NCBI RefSeq assembly: GCF_004341505.2
Contig: NZ_SLYP02000002.1
Span: 1 to 64,000 of the forward strand
Length of the DNA stretch: 64,000 nt
Direction of reading: 5' to 3'
Source of the DNA: Sphingomonas sp. JUb134
GTDB lineage: Bacteria > Pseudomonadota > Alphaproteobacteria > Sphingomonadales > Sphingomonadaceae
The notes under the pieces were generated by a model that saw only the letters and a list, made by a program, of their open reading frames with translations, was not told the DNA's origin and did not search any database. Positions 8,314-16,139 of the stretch are shown here, in pieces (position 1 is the first letter of the stretch; every line of letters starts with the position of its first letter). Position numbers and translations under genes: made by a program.

Positions 8314-8341
8314 TTGTTCGATAATAGTTCTTATGTTAAAT
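8314..8341 (+). other. dif/pdif-like XerC/XerD recombination site
   Basis: TTGTTCGATAA (8314-8324), a 6-bp spacer TAGTTC (8325-8330), then TTATGTTAAAT (8331-8341). The second arm is identical to the XerD arm of Escherichia coli dif; the first ends in ATAA like the XerC arm but is otherwise loose. The 11-6-11 layout is right. It lies 6 bases from the end of the IS1202-type element. Such a site could resolve plasmid multimers or move pdif modules. Confidence 0.6.
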
Positions 8342-8425
8342 CAATGGCTTAGCAGATTTCCGGCATCGTTCTTGCAGAGACTGACGTGGCTTTTTCGCAG
8401 CTAAGGCTTGCCAGTCAGTCGCGAG

Positions 8426-8875
8426 TTAGCCGCGCCGTCGTTCTCGCGCGCGAGCGTGTCGCGGATCTTCGTAAAGATCCTGCAGCGCGCGCAGCCGAAA
8501 CGCATTCCACCAGCGTTGCCAGCGATGCTCCTCGGCATCGTGGAGCATGTGACATCGCTGGCATAGCGCGGCGAGATTGCGCGGCGCGCTATTGCCAGGA
8601 TCATGATCCAGATGCGCGCAGGCCAGCACGACATAGGTGATCCGCACGACGTCGAGCGCGAAGAGGTCGCCGACCTTCACCCGTCGCCCCTCTCCCGATC
8701 GCCAGCATCGCGCTTCGCTATCCCACCAGCGCCCATCGCCCAGATGCGCGACGTGCCGAAGATGCGGTCGCCGGCAGCGTTCGCAGCGCCCTCCTGCCCG
8801 CACGAACCGGATCTGGTCCGACAGCAGCGGCCAGTCGATCGGGTACAGCCAGCGGTTTTCGGGGCGGATCGGCAT
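8426..8875 (-). CDS. HNH-type nuclease-like protein
   Basis: 149 residues. A CxxC pair (GGRCERCRRPHLRH) is followed by a compact HNH core: CAHLDHDPGNSAPRNLAALC then QRCHMLHD, giving zinc-binding cysteines and the conserved His-Asn-His series. Tryptophan/arginine-rich tail. It is divergent from umuD and shares an 83-base intergenic region with a LexA box, so it may be SOS-controlled. Substrate unknown. Confidence 0.75.
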   Translation of the reverse strand: MPIRPENRWLYPIDWPLLSDQIRFVRAGGRCERCRRPHLRHVAHLGDGRWWDSEARCWRSGEGRRVKVGDLFALDVVRITYVVLACAHLDHDPGNSAPRNLAALCQRCHMLHDAEEHRWQRWWNAFRLRALQDLYEDPRHARARERRRG

Positions 8876-8921
8876 CCATGACTCTATGAGTCATGCGAAA
8901 TGAGAACAAAAGGAAAATCTC

Positions 8922-8936
8922 GTTCCCTTCATGTTC
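8922..8936 (+). promoter_or_regulatory. Alphaproteobacterial LexA (SOS) box
   Basis: GTTC (8922-8925), exactly 7 bases, GTTC (8933-8936), the direct-repeat operator known for alphaproteobacterial LexA. It lies 22 bases before the umuD start codon and 46 bases before the divergent HNH gene. It predicts LexA repression of umuDC. Confidence 0.8.
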
Positions 8937-8958
8937 TTATCCAGCATATCATGCGCGC

Positions 8959-9405
8959 ATGTCCGCGTGTGTGATTCCCCTGTCCCAACCGATGCCGATC
9001 GCCGATCTGCCGCCAGCGTTTCGCCTGAGGGTGGTGAGCGCGGCCGGCGCTGGCTTCCCCTCGCCTGCCCAGGACTGGGAGGAAACCGCGATCGATCTCG
9101 TGGCGCTGCTGCGCCTCGACCGCGCCGCCAGCTTCGTGTTCCGGGTCAGCGGACAGTCCATGATCGACGCTGGAATCTATGATGACGACGTGGTGGTGGT
9201 CGATCGCGACGCCACGCCGGTTAGCGGCCGCATCGTCATCGCCGTGGTCGACGGGGGCTTCGTGATCCGCCAGTTGGTCTGGCGCGACGGCAAGCCGGTC
9301 CTCGAGGCCCGCAACGCGCGGATGCGCTACGACGCGGTGATCGCGGATGAGAGTGTCGAAGTGTGGGGCGTCGTCCGCGCCTCCGTGCGCAACCTGCAGG
9401 GCTGA
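8959..9405 (+). CDS. umuD: UmuD-like S24 protein with Lys-to-Arg change at the active site
   Basis: 148 residues from ATG 8959. UmuD is cut under RecA filaments and the product activates polymerase V. The cleavage region AGFPSPAQDW (after Ala31) and the catalytic Ser67 in SGQSM are present. The catalytic base, expected 37 residues after the Ser as in E. coli UmuD (Ser60/Lys97), is Arg104 (GGFVIRQL). This may abolish or slow self-cleavage. It is followed by umuC after 5 bases and preceded by a LexA box. Confidence 0.88.
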   Translation: MSACVIPLSQPMPIADLPPAFRLRVVSAAGAGFPSPAQDWEETAIDLVALLRLDRAASFVFRVSGQSMIDAGIYDDDVVVVDRDATPVSGRIVIAVVDGGFVIRQLVWRDGKPVLEARNARMRYDAVIADESVEVWGVVRASVRNLQG

Positions 9406-9410
9406 CCGCC

Positions 9411-10670
9411 ATGTGGGCGATCGCTGACGTCTCCAACTTCTATTGCTCGTCGGAGAGGGTATTCGACCCGTCGCTGCGCGATAAACCGCTCATCGTGCTG
9501 AGTAACGGGGACGGCTGCGCCATCGCGCGCTCCGAGGAGGCCAAGGCGCTGCACATCAAGATGGGTGCGCCGATGTTCAAGATTCGTGATATCGTCCGCG
9601 AGCATGGCATCCAATACCGCAGCAGTTCCTACGAATTGTATGCCGACATGAATCGTCGCTTCAATCAGGTCCTCGCCGAGCACAGTTGCACGGTCGAGGT
9701 GTACTCGATCGACGAATCGTTCTTTCGCCTGCCGGTGCTCCCGAACGGCCTGGGCGACGTGGCGGCCGCGCACCGCGTGATCGCGGCCGTCAAGCGTGCG
9801 ACGGGCCTGCCGATCCGCATCGGGCTTGGCCCGACCCGGACGCTGAGCAAGGTTGCCAACGCCCTCGCCAAGGCGTCGGAGAAGGTCTGGAAGGGCGTGG
9901 TCGACCTGCACGACATCGAGCTGCGGCGGCGCCTGTTCGCGCAATGGCCGGTCGAGGAGGTCTGGGGCATCGCGCGAGCGATGACCGAGCGGCTGCGACC
10001 GCTCGGCGTCAGGACGACGGCCGATCTTGCCGCCCTCCCCCCGGAGGTCGCGCGCGACGTGGGGACGGTGGTGCTGGAGCGGCTCGTGCGCGAGCTGAAC
10101 GGCGTCGAATGCACCGATTTCGAGCCGGAGCCGCCCCCGTCCAAGGCGACCGCGGTGACCCGCTGCTTCGGTGAGCCGGTGCGCGAGGTCGCGGCGCTGC
10201 GCGAGGCGATGGTGCGCCGCGCGGTCCGCGCGGCCGAGAAGATCCGCGCGCAGGATCTCGCTGCCACCCGCCTGATCGCCTTTGCCCACGGAAGCCGGTT
10301 CAAGCCCAACGCGCCGTCCGCCTCGCGCATAGCGCGGCTGTCGCCGGCGACCAATGATCCGCGCGTGATCGGCGGTATGGCGGGCCGCATGGCGGATGTC
10401 ATGTACGAAACTGGCGGCGTCTACACCAAGTGCGGCGTCATGCTCGAGGGGCTGGAGCCGATGACCGCGCACCAGGCCGACCTGTTCGCGGTGCCCGATC
10501 CGCGATCCCCTGCCCTGCTCGCCGCGATCGACGGGCTCAACGGGCGGTTCGGCCGCAACACGATGCGGCTTGCCTCCGAGGGCTTTGGCCAGAAGAGCTA
10601 CGACACCAAGCGTGCTTTCAAGAGCCCGTCCTGGACCACGCGGATCGATCAGGTGCCGATCGCGCGGTGA
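9411..10670 (+). CDS. umuC: Y-family translesion DNA polymerase (UmuC-like)
   Basis: 419 residues from ATG 9411. Polymerase core motifs are at the N terminus (WAIADVSNFYCSSERVFDP with the first catalytic Asp) and YSIDESFF with the second Asp-Glu pair; a helix-hairpin-helix thumb region follows (VWGIARAMTERLRPLGV) and a little-finger domain with the usual EPPPSKATAVTRCFG segment. It is probably the catalytic subunit of a plasmid-borne mutagenic repair polymerase acting with the upstream UmuD-like protein. Confidence 0.93.
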   Translation: MWAIADVSNFYCSSERVFDPSLRDKPLIVLSNGDGCAIARSEEAKALHIKMGAPMFKIRDIVREHGIQYRSSSYELYADMNRRFNQVLAEHSCTVEVYSIDESFFRLPVLPNGLGDVAAAHRVIAAVKRATGLPIRIGLGPTRTLSKVANALAKASEKVWKGVVDLHDIELRRRLFAQWPVEEVWGIARAMTERLRPLGVRTTADLAALPPEVARDVGTVVLERLVRELNGVECTDFEPEPPPSKATAVTRCFGEPVREVAALREAMVRRAVRAAEKIRAQDLAATRLIAFAHGSRFKPNAPSASRIARLSPATNDPRVIGGMAGRMADVMYETGGVYTKCGVMLEGLEPMTAHQADLFAVPDPRSPALLAAIDGLNGRFGRNTMRLASEGFGQKSYDTKRAFKSPSWTTRIDQVPIAR

Positions 10671-10672
10671 GA

Positions 10673-10981
10673 TCAATAGCGATAGCCTGCCTGCCGGCAG
10701 GCCGCTGCCAGCTTCATCACTCGCCCATCCTTCGCGCCGTACTGGCGCAACCGTGCGGAATAGCTGTCGCAATAGCTTTTCGCGCGAGCGGACAGTGGCA
10801 CCCCGTTCGGACCTCGCGCGGTCGCCGCCCCGCCCCGTTCGGCATAGCCACGAGCAGTCGCTGACTGAACCTGGGTGCGCGCTTGCGCGCCCAGATCGAC
10901 TGCGCCGGGCATGTCCTGCGCGCCGGCAGGGGTCGCGATCGCGAATATCCCGACCGTGAACACAGCAACCAGGCTACGCAT
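10673..10981 (-). CDS. Small secreted protein, unknown function
   Basis: 102 residues with a clear signal peptide (MRSLVAVFTVGIFAIATPAGA, cleavage likely after AGA-QD). The mature part is basic and Ala/Arg-rich with two cysteines (YCDSYSARL and LAAACRQAGY), which may form a disulfide. It ends 2 bases after the convergent umuC stop. No family recognised. Confidence 0.7.
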   Translation of the reverse strand: MRSLVAVFTVGIFAIATPAGAQDMPGAVDLGAQARTQVQSATARGYAERGGAATARGPNGVPLSARAKSYCDSYSARLRQYGAKDGRVMKLAAACRQAGYRY

Positions 10982-11081
10982 TCGATGTTCTCCCTCGAAT
11001 TTCCGTCAGGCCATCAACGATTTGGCGGCAGCATCGTGCCGGTCGCGGGAGCGATTATGGATACAGGCGGTTGTAGAGGTG

Positions 11082-11354
11082 ATGAACACGTCGACCGTAC
11101 CTTTCGCGCTCGCGGTCGATGACGTCCCGATCATCCTGATGGACATGACGCTGATCCTGGAGGACGCCGGCTTTCGCTGTCATGAGGCGATGGACGGCGA
11201 TACCGCGATCGTGCTGCTGGAGGAGCAGGCCGACAACACCATCCTGCTGTTCTCCGATGTCGAGATGCCGGGATCGATCAACGGCTTTGCGCTGGCGCGT
11301 CATGTCGCACAGCACTGGCCCTGGATCGAGATCGTGATCGCCAGCGGCAATATC
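11082..11354 (+). pseudogene. Response regulator, 5' part (split by the 41-kb unit)
   Basis: The first 91 codons of a single-domain receiver: acidic pair in AVDDVP, phospho-acceptor Asp59 in LFSDVEMPG. The frame is cut after AAT-ATC, which is the target duplication, at base 11354; read-through into the insert adds only CRRLQS. The missing part (conserved Lys107 in IPKPF and the C terminus) is at 52264-52422 in the same frame, so the intact gene encoded 143 residues. Function is lost because Asp and Lys are on separate fragments. Confidence 0.92.
11349..11354 (+). repeat. Target-site duplication, left copy (AATATC)
   Basis: AATATC directly precedes the TGTAGG end at 11355. The same six bases follow the CCTACA end at 52258-52263. 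Removing the insert and one copy restores an open reading frame through the regulator gene. Confidence 0.9.
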
Positions 11355-11520
11355 TGTAGGCGCTTGCAATCATAACGGCGCCTGCTCGCAAACAGCCAGA
11401 TTTTCTGCTCACGCTATCTGCCACTGGCGCGTGGCAACCTGCTCAAATTATCTGCCAGTGTGCTCGCCATTATCCGGCGCTGCTTGCAAACGAGGCGTCA
11501 TGCTCACGCTTTCTACCAGT
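11355..11520 (+). repeat. Left terminal inverted repeat of the 41-kb unit
   Basis: About 166 bp matching the reverse complement of 52090-52257, with roughly four in five bases equal by eye and one exact run of 32 bases (11405-11436). It contains a repeated TGCTYRC-type motif starting near 11361, 11383, 11406, 11440, 11461, 11481 and 11501, so mostly 20-23 bases apart, and a palindrome TGCCAC-N6-GTGGCA. These look like multiple transposase-binding sites. Confidence 0.85.
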
Positions 11521-11871
11521 GGGTTCTCCAAACCCGTCGCCGGCAGACGCTTTTGCGAAGCACGTTTTCAGAACAGTTCTGACAAGCGGCGGGCAGCAGA
11601 AATGCGGTGCGGTCATGGCCCGCCGGCAAGGTCGTCAGAAAGGAAGGCTTTTGCGAACAGCGGGTGGCGCATAGAGCGGGCACAGATATACGTTTACGAC
11701 TGAACCAGTCGAAGCGCGCTGGCCGCGACCGTCCCGAATGGGATCAATGGTCGGGATAGGATTCTCTTCATGCCCCAGCCGGTATAAAGGAACCGCCCCG
11801 ATCGTAGCGGCTGCGTCGTTATCCCGCCTACCCAACCCGTGGGCTCGACCTTCGGCCCAGCCGGGCCCGCC
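11521..11871. other. Non-coding stretch inside left end
   Basis: No gene is supported in these 351 bases. The only clear structure is the palindrome TCAGAACAGTTCTGA (11568-11582), two exact 7-bp arms around a central A, which could be an operator or a relic of an insertion-sequence end. Confidence 0.5.
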
Positions 11872-11994
11872 TCAACGTGGCCCGTCGACTGCGATGACCG
11901 CGGCGTCGTCTAGCTGGAACCGGCCAAAGTCGTCGTCGCCCCATAACGAACGCTCCAGCCGGCCGACAAGCCGGATCGGCTTCCCGGTCGGCAT
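11872..11994 (-). CDS. Possible 40-aa protein, unknown
   Basis: ATG 11994 opens MPTGKPIRLVGRLERSLWGD and ends AAVIAVDGPR. The composition is protein-like, but there is no clear ribosome site and no recognised motif. It may be the end of a longer truncated gene, since the frame is open a little upstream. Confidence 0.25.
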   Translation of the reverse strand: MPTGKPIRLVGRLERSLWGDDDFGRFQLDDAAVIAVDGPR

Positions 11995-12016
11995 TGACCC
12001 ATAAGGCAGCGAGTAT

Positions 12017-12496
12017 TCATGGTTTTGCGTCGAGGGAGCCGATCATAGGCAGGAATACGGCACAACCCGTTTCCTTGCAGGAAAGATCAAGCACCAGGTT
12101 CTTCCCCGATCCGTCGTTCCGCCCAGCAAACGTCCACAGAAGGCTGCGGCGCTCGGGATAGTTCGGGTCGGCGACACGGTAGGAAGCTACGCCTGCGGGG
12201 CGGCCGTCGAGCGTGAGCTGATCCGCTTTGTAGTTGGTCCCGGAGCTCGCGATCGGCAGCGCCGATCCTCGGCCTGTCACTGTGAACATGCCTTCGTAGC
12301 CCGGCCCGCGCAGCAGGAACACCGGATCGTCTACCGGGTCCTTTCCCGCCTTCAGAGTCGCATCTGATGGAATGGCGACCGTGCAGCACGAAGGGATCCC
12401 GACCGACTTCCAGCCGGCCGGGACCTCGGGTTGCGGTGCGTTCGGCGAGCAGGACACTAGCAGCAATCCCGCTACCGACCACACCGCGACCCTCAT
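12017..12496 (-). CDS. Predicted lipoprotein, unknown function
   Basis: 159 residues from ATG 12496, beginning MRVAVWSVAGLLLVSC: a type II signal with lipobox LVSC, so an outer-envelope lipoprotein is predicted. The mature part contains a Cys-Cys pair (GIPSCCTVAIP) and beta-rich segments. Its start follows the metalloprotease stop after one base, so the two are translationally coupled; a partner or inhibitor of that protease is possible but unproven. Confidence 0.65.
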   Translation of the reverse strand: MRVAVWSVAGLLLVSCSPNAPQPEVPAGWKSVGIPSCCTVAIPSDATLKAGKDPVDDPVFLLRGPGYEGMFTVTGRGSALPIASSGTNYKADQLTLDGRPAGVASYRVADPNYPERRSLLWTFAGRNDGSGKNLVLDLSCKETGCAVFLPMIGSLDAKP

Positions 12497-12497
12497 A

Positions 12498-13016
12498 TCA
12501 CCGCACTCCGTAGGCGTTGCGAAGCGCTGTCGTCTCCGTCGAGCACGGGGTGCGACGCACCACGCCCGCCGGCTGACTATAGTGCATGACGCACGCCGTG
12601 TTGTTGGCTTCACCGAAGCCCAAAGCATGGCCGAGCTCATGCGTCATGGTCGACTCATAATCAAACGAGCCGGAAGGAGGGCTCGACCGAGTAGACGGGC
12701 AATGGAACCGCCCACCCGACTCATCGCCATAATACCAGAGGTAATCGGCCTTCACGATCACGTCTGCCTGGGTGATGGTCGATCCGCTGGTCCACAGGTT
12801 GGTCGACGCGAGGGCGGTCGAGTTGGTGGGATAGCCGTCCTCCACGGTCACGATCTGAGCCGTGGTCTCGGTCCCTCGCGTGGTGGTCAGGTTATTCGCC
12901 GCGTCCCACTGATAGTAGAAGCGCGACCCTTGAGCGTTCCAGTTGCTGACCGCTCGCCCGAGGGCAGGGTCGCAGCCCGCCGGCATGGCGATGTGCAGGT
13001 ACACCGACTTGGTAGG
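12498..13016 (-). pseudogene. Matrixin-like zinc metalloprotease, 5'-truncated
   Basis: The C-terminal ~170 residues of a secreted metalloprotease. The zinc motif is THELGHALGFGE, i.e. HExGH with Glu at the usual third-His place, followed by a Met-turn-like CVMHYS. No signal peptide can be read: the frame continues past about 13016 only as antisense of the TraA fragment on the other strand, so the natural 5' end was lost at that junction. Several cysteines remain. Probably inactive or unexpressed unless driven by chance sequences. Confidence 0.7.
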
Positions 13017-13019
13017 GAC

Positions 13020-13637
13020 ATGTTCGCGGGCTTCCGGCCCAAGCCTGCCGCCACGCCGGAGAAGGCACCTACCCCGGATCGTGCTGGCGCGGCGAGCGGC
13101 GGCAAGCCGGATCAGGCCAGGGCGATCGAACGCTATGCGCGGGCGTCGGCCGACATAGGCCGGATGCGCGCGCAGGAGCTGCCGGTGCTGCCGCATCAGG
13201 AGAGCGCGTTGCGCCGCGCCGGCGAGGCGCTGGACCAGGTGCGGCCCGATGCTGCGCGCGACCTCGCTTCCGCGTTCCGTCGCGATCCTGGGCTGATCGG
13301 GCAGGCGGCGGAGGGCAAGACCGGCGGCGCGGTGCGCGCGATGGCCGAGGAGCGCCGGGTGCGGCTCGACTCCGACGCGCGCGCCGACCGGTTTGTGGAG
13401 AGTTGGCGGGGACTGGCGCGCGAGCGGGCAGGCGGCGACCAGGTCCGGGCCGAGAAGGCTACCACGCGCATGGGCGCGATGGCCGAGGGCCTGCGCCGGG
13501 ACCCTGAGCTGGCGAAGGCGCTGGAGCGCCGCGCGCCCGAGCTGGAGCTGAAACTGGAGCGCGGCCGGAGCATCGAGAAATCGCTGGAGCAGTCGATCGG
13601 GATCGGCCGCGAGCGCGACAGGGGCATGAGCCTATAA
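13020..13637 (+). pseudogene. C-terminal fragment of a Ti-type TraA relaxase
   Basis: 205 codons from ATG 13020 (MFAGFRPKPA) resembling the tail of sphingomonad TraA/MobQ relaxase-helicases: RAIERYARASADIGRMRAQE, LPVLPHQESALRRAGEALD and the closing SIGIGRERDRGMSL. The relaxase and helicase domains are missing, so it cannot nick DNA. It is followed 11 bases later by a DUF6118 gene, its usual neighbour, showing that a piece of a MobQ-type plasmid was captured. The 5' break coincides with the truncated metalloprotease. Confidence 0.7.
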
Positions 13638-13648
13638 GGGGATGACGT

Positions 13649-14356
13649 GTGACGGATGAAGAAGGGCCGAATGAAGCCGCACAGGCGTTCGAAGAGCTGC
13701 GCGCCGAGGTGACGCTGATGCGCCGTGCCGTCGAGCGGCTGACGGCCGAGCGCATGGAGGTGCCGGAACCGCCCGACTATTCCGAGACGTTAGGCGTGAT
13801 CGCCAACAACATCACCGCCACCGCGCAGCGCGTCGATATGCTGGTCAAAAGCCCGATGCTGGCGATGACGCCCGAGCTATTGGCGGGACGGATCACCGCG
13901 GCGGCAAGCACGGCGCGCCAGGAAGACCGGCAGACGATCGCTACGGCGCGCACCGGCCTGGAGGACGTGACGCGCCAGCTTCACAGCTATGTCGTGTCGG
14001 CGCGGCGTGGCGATGAGCAGAACCGCTGGCTGATGTGGAGCGCGATCGGCGGGATTGTGGTCGGCATGATCCTGTGGGCGGTGTTCGCCGGCATTGTCGC
14101 GCGCGCCGTGCCCGCGAGCTGGCAATGGCCGGAGAAGATGGCGGCACGCTCGCTCGACCTGCCGATGTGGGAAGGCGGCCAGCGCCTCATGCGGGCAAGC
14201 GCGCCCGACGCTTTCGCCAACATCGCCGCGGGTGATCGAATTGTGACCGCCAATCGTGAGGTGCTGGAGGCGTGTCAGAAGCGCGCCAACAAGACAGGAA
14301 AATCGGTGCAGTGCACCGGCACGGTCGAGCCAGTAGGCAAAGAGGCTCGTAAGTGA
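13649..14356 (+). CDS. DUF6118-like membrane protein (TraA neighbour)
   Basis: 235 residues from GTG 13649 with AGGGG upstream. An acidic coiled N-terminal region (EAAQAFEELRAEVTLMRRAV) is followed by one membrane span (about residues 132-152, SAIGGIVVGMILWAVFAGIV) and a cytoplasmic or periplasmic tail. It sits directly after the TraA tail as in many sphingomonad plasmids. A role in mobilisation is inferred from context only. Confidence 0.65.
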   Translation: MTDEEGPNEAAQAFEELRAEVTLMRRAVERLTAERMEVPEPPDYSETLGVIANNITATAQRVDMLVKSPMLAMTPELLAGRITAAASTARQEDRQTIATARTGLEDVTRQLHSYVVSARRGDEQNRWLMWSAIGGIVVGMILWAVFAGIVARAVPASWQWPEKMAARSLDLPMWEGGQRLMRASAPDAFANIAAGDRIVTANREVLEACQKRANKTGKSVQCTGTVEPVGKEARK

Positions 14357-14423
14357 GGGTAATCGTCTTGCAATCCGTATTACAAGGCAATACCAGAACA
14401 TACATGGTACGCCGGAGAGGCAT

Positions 14424-14591
14424 ATGGCAGACGATATCGTTGTAACAGTGCGGGTGCCGAAGAAGCTCGCGCAAAAGGCACGGCAAGTTGCTGATAGTCG
14501 TGACGAAACAGTGAGTCAGGTCATCCGGCGAGGCTTGCGTGGCTATGTGGGTCGCGCGCCAAAATCGATTAAGAATGAGGACGCAGCCTAA
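14424..14591 (+). CDS. Ribbon-helix-helix DNA-binding protein (55 aa)
   Basis: Begins MADDIVVTVRVPKKLAQKAR, the beta strand plus first helix of a CopG/Arc-type ribbon-helix-helix, then SRDETVSQVIRRGLRGYV as second helix. Its TAA stop overlaps the ATG of the MT-A70 methylase (TAATG at 14589-14593), so translation is coupled. It is most likely a regulator of the restriction-modification genes, standing where a controller protein would be. Confidence 0.75.
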   Translation: MADDIVVTVRVPKKLAQKARQVADSRDETVSQVIRRGLRGYVGRAPKSIKNEDAA

Positions 14592-15277
14592 TGTCAGAAT
14601 CCAAGCGCAAGGCGTCCAAGAAGTCACCGGATTATAGTCCGGCAGCTATGGATCTGTTGAACGTCGCAGGGGGCGGCAATTTCAGAACAGTACTGGCGGA
14701 TCCGCCGTGGCAGTTTCAAAACCGTACCGGGAAGGTGGCACCCGAGCACCGCCGCCTAAACCGCTACGGGACAATGACGCTGGACGAGATTTGCGAGCTA
14801 CCGGTGCAGGAGTGCGTTGCGCCAACCGCCCACCTCTACCTGTGGGTGCCTAATGCGCTCTTGCCGGACGGCTTGCGTGTAATGCGGGAATGGGGCTTTG
14901 AGTATAAATCCAACATCGTATGGCGGAAGATCCGCAAGGATGGCGGATCTGATGGTCGGGGCGTGGGATTCTATTTCCGCAACGTTACAGAACTGATCCT
15001 ATTTGGCGTCCGGGGCAAGAACGCCCGCACGCTTGATCCGGGTCGGACACAGGTGAACTATCTTGAGAGCCGCAAGCGGGAGCACAGCCGTAAGCCTGAC
15101 GAGCAATATCCGCTGATTGAGGAATGCAGCCCCGGCCCGTTCTTGGAGATGTTCTCGCGTGGAACGCGGCCGGATTGGACCGTATGGGGCAACCAGGCGG
15201 ACGAGGAATATACCCCTTCCTGGCCGACGTATGCCCATCACTCTAGGGCTGGGCTGGTGGCGGAAGCGGCTGAATAG
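14591..15277 (+). CDS. MT-A70 family N6-adenine DNA methyltransferase
   Basis: 228 residues. The catalytic motif DPPW is at residues 37-40 (TVLADPPWQF), followed by the MT-A70 landmarks HLYLWVPNALLPDGL, WGFEYKSNIVWRK and a C-terminal RGTRPDWTVWGNQ. It is predicted to protect the recognition site of the convergent BglII-type restriction gene, whose 3' end overlaps it by 35 bases. The target sequence cannot be read from the gene. Confidence 0.88.
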   Translation: MSESKRKASKKSPDYSPAAMDLLNVAGGGNFRTVLADPPWQFQNRTGKVAPEHRRLNRYGTMTLDEICELPVQECVAPTAHLYLWVPNALLPDGLRVMREWGFEYKSNIVWRKIRKDGGSDGRGVGFYFRNVTELILFGVRGKNARTLDPGRTQVNYLESRKREHSRKPDEQYPLIEECSPGPFLEMFSRGTRPDWTVWGNQADEEYTPSWPTYAHHSRAGLVAEAAE

Positions 15278-16112
15278 GCTCAGCAAGGATCTCCTGCTCC
15301 TCCTCGCCCTCGGCGATGGCGCCCACGTCGAGATGCTCATCGAAAGTGACGATTGAGCTGGGTAGTCCAATGAGGAGGAGCGGGCATGGATTGCCGACGC
15401 CGCGGTGCACGCGATCTTCTAGCTTTCGCCAATGGGTCGTGGCGGCCCCATATTTATCCTTCACGAAACTAAGCGACCAAGCGTCTGCAAAGGTCGCGCC
15501 GCCTGCTCGCATACGCCGAGCAACATCGGCCTTCTGCCGGGGGGTGGGCGTCAGTCCCAAAGATCCAAGGTCATCACTCGACTCCAGACCCCGCTCGGTT
15601 GCAAACCGGCGGACGAGCTGCACCATGTCGTCCTGTAGGCTCGATCCCCGCGTGACAATCACGCCAACGCTGATCGCCCCCTCCGCGTGCAGCCGCTTAA
15701 AGTTCTCCAGGTCGCGGTCGAAGAATGGATCCTTGTTGTTCCACTCGATTTCGAGCGCGATGACGCGGCCATCGGCGAAGGTACGGACATGATCGACCTC
15801 ATGGGAGATCGACTCCCTTTGGACGCCGTTGATGCGCTTTTCGATCGTGAAATTGACCTTGTGCCAGCCCAGCTCGGCCAAGGCGCGCCGGAGACGCTGA
15901 GTGCCCTTTGTCTCGCCTCCACCCGAGCCGATGATCTCCTCAATTGGGATGGATAGCGCGCCGAGCGCCGCTTCCAACTCCCCGATCGCGTCGGGAAAAT
16001 CGACGCTCAGGATGGCCGTGGCATGGCTGTGAAACTCAATTTGGAAGCCGCGAGCGGCCAGATCTTCAAACATGCTCGTCCAAGAGTCGCTTCTGATGCG
16101 CCCAGGTGCCAT
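15243..16112 (-). CDS. BglII/BstYI-type restriction endonuclease
   Basis: 289 residues from ATG 16112; the frame continues to 16178 but that would overlap the divergent neighbour. Segment HEVDHVRTFADGRVIALEIE matches the BstYI/BglII active-site layout, giving candidate metal ligands Asp107, Glu121 and Glu123, and it is followed by WNNKDPFFDRDLENFKRLH and a VGVIVTRG strand. Family members cut GATC-centred sites such as AGATCT or RGATCY. The C terminus has an added tail with PLLLIGLPS then an acidic stretch. It pairs with the MT-A70 gene in a type II system. Confidence 0.85.
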   Translation of the reverse strand: MAPGRIRSDSWTSMFEDLAARGFQIEFHSHATAILSVDFPDAIGELEAALGALSIPIEEIIGSGGGETKGTQRLRRALAELGWHKVNFTIEKRINGVQRESISHEVDHVRTFADGRVIALEIEWNNKDPFFDRDLENFKRLHAEGAISVGVIVTRGSSLQDDMVQLVRRFATERGLESSDDLGSLGLTPTPRQKADVARRMRAGGATFADAWSLSFVKDKYGAATTHWRKLEDRVHRGVGNPCPLLLIGLPSSIVTFDEHLDVGAIAEGEEEQEILAEPIQPLPPPAQP

Positions 16113-16139
16113 AGATTGCCGGGCTAGGGCGAGGCCCCT

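Noticed and set aside
9327..10772. A 481-codon minus-strand frame
   Set aside because: Antisense of umuC; composition is that of a shadow frame and no motif was seen.
11380..11520. The regular TGCTYRC repeats as a CRISPR array
   Set aside because: Units are about 20 bp, degenerate, without unique spacers, and occur as inverted copies at both ends of one element; no cas gene is nearby.
11431..11703. A 90-codon frame near the left end of the 41-kb unit
   Set aside because: It starts inside the terminal inverted repeat and has no protein-like pattern; the repeat array explains the sequence better.
12372..13019. In-frame extension upstream of the TraA fragment
   Set aside because: It is antisense to the metalloprotease and lipoprotein genes and shows no relaxase or helicase motif, so the TraA homology starts near 13020.
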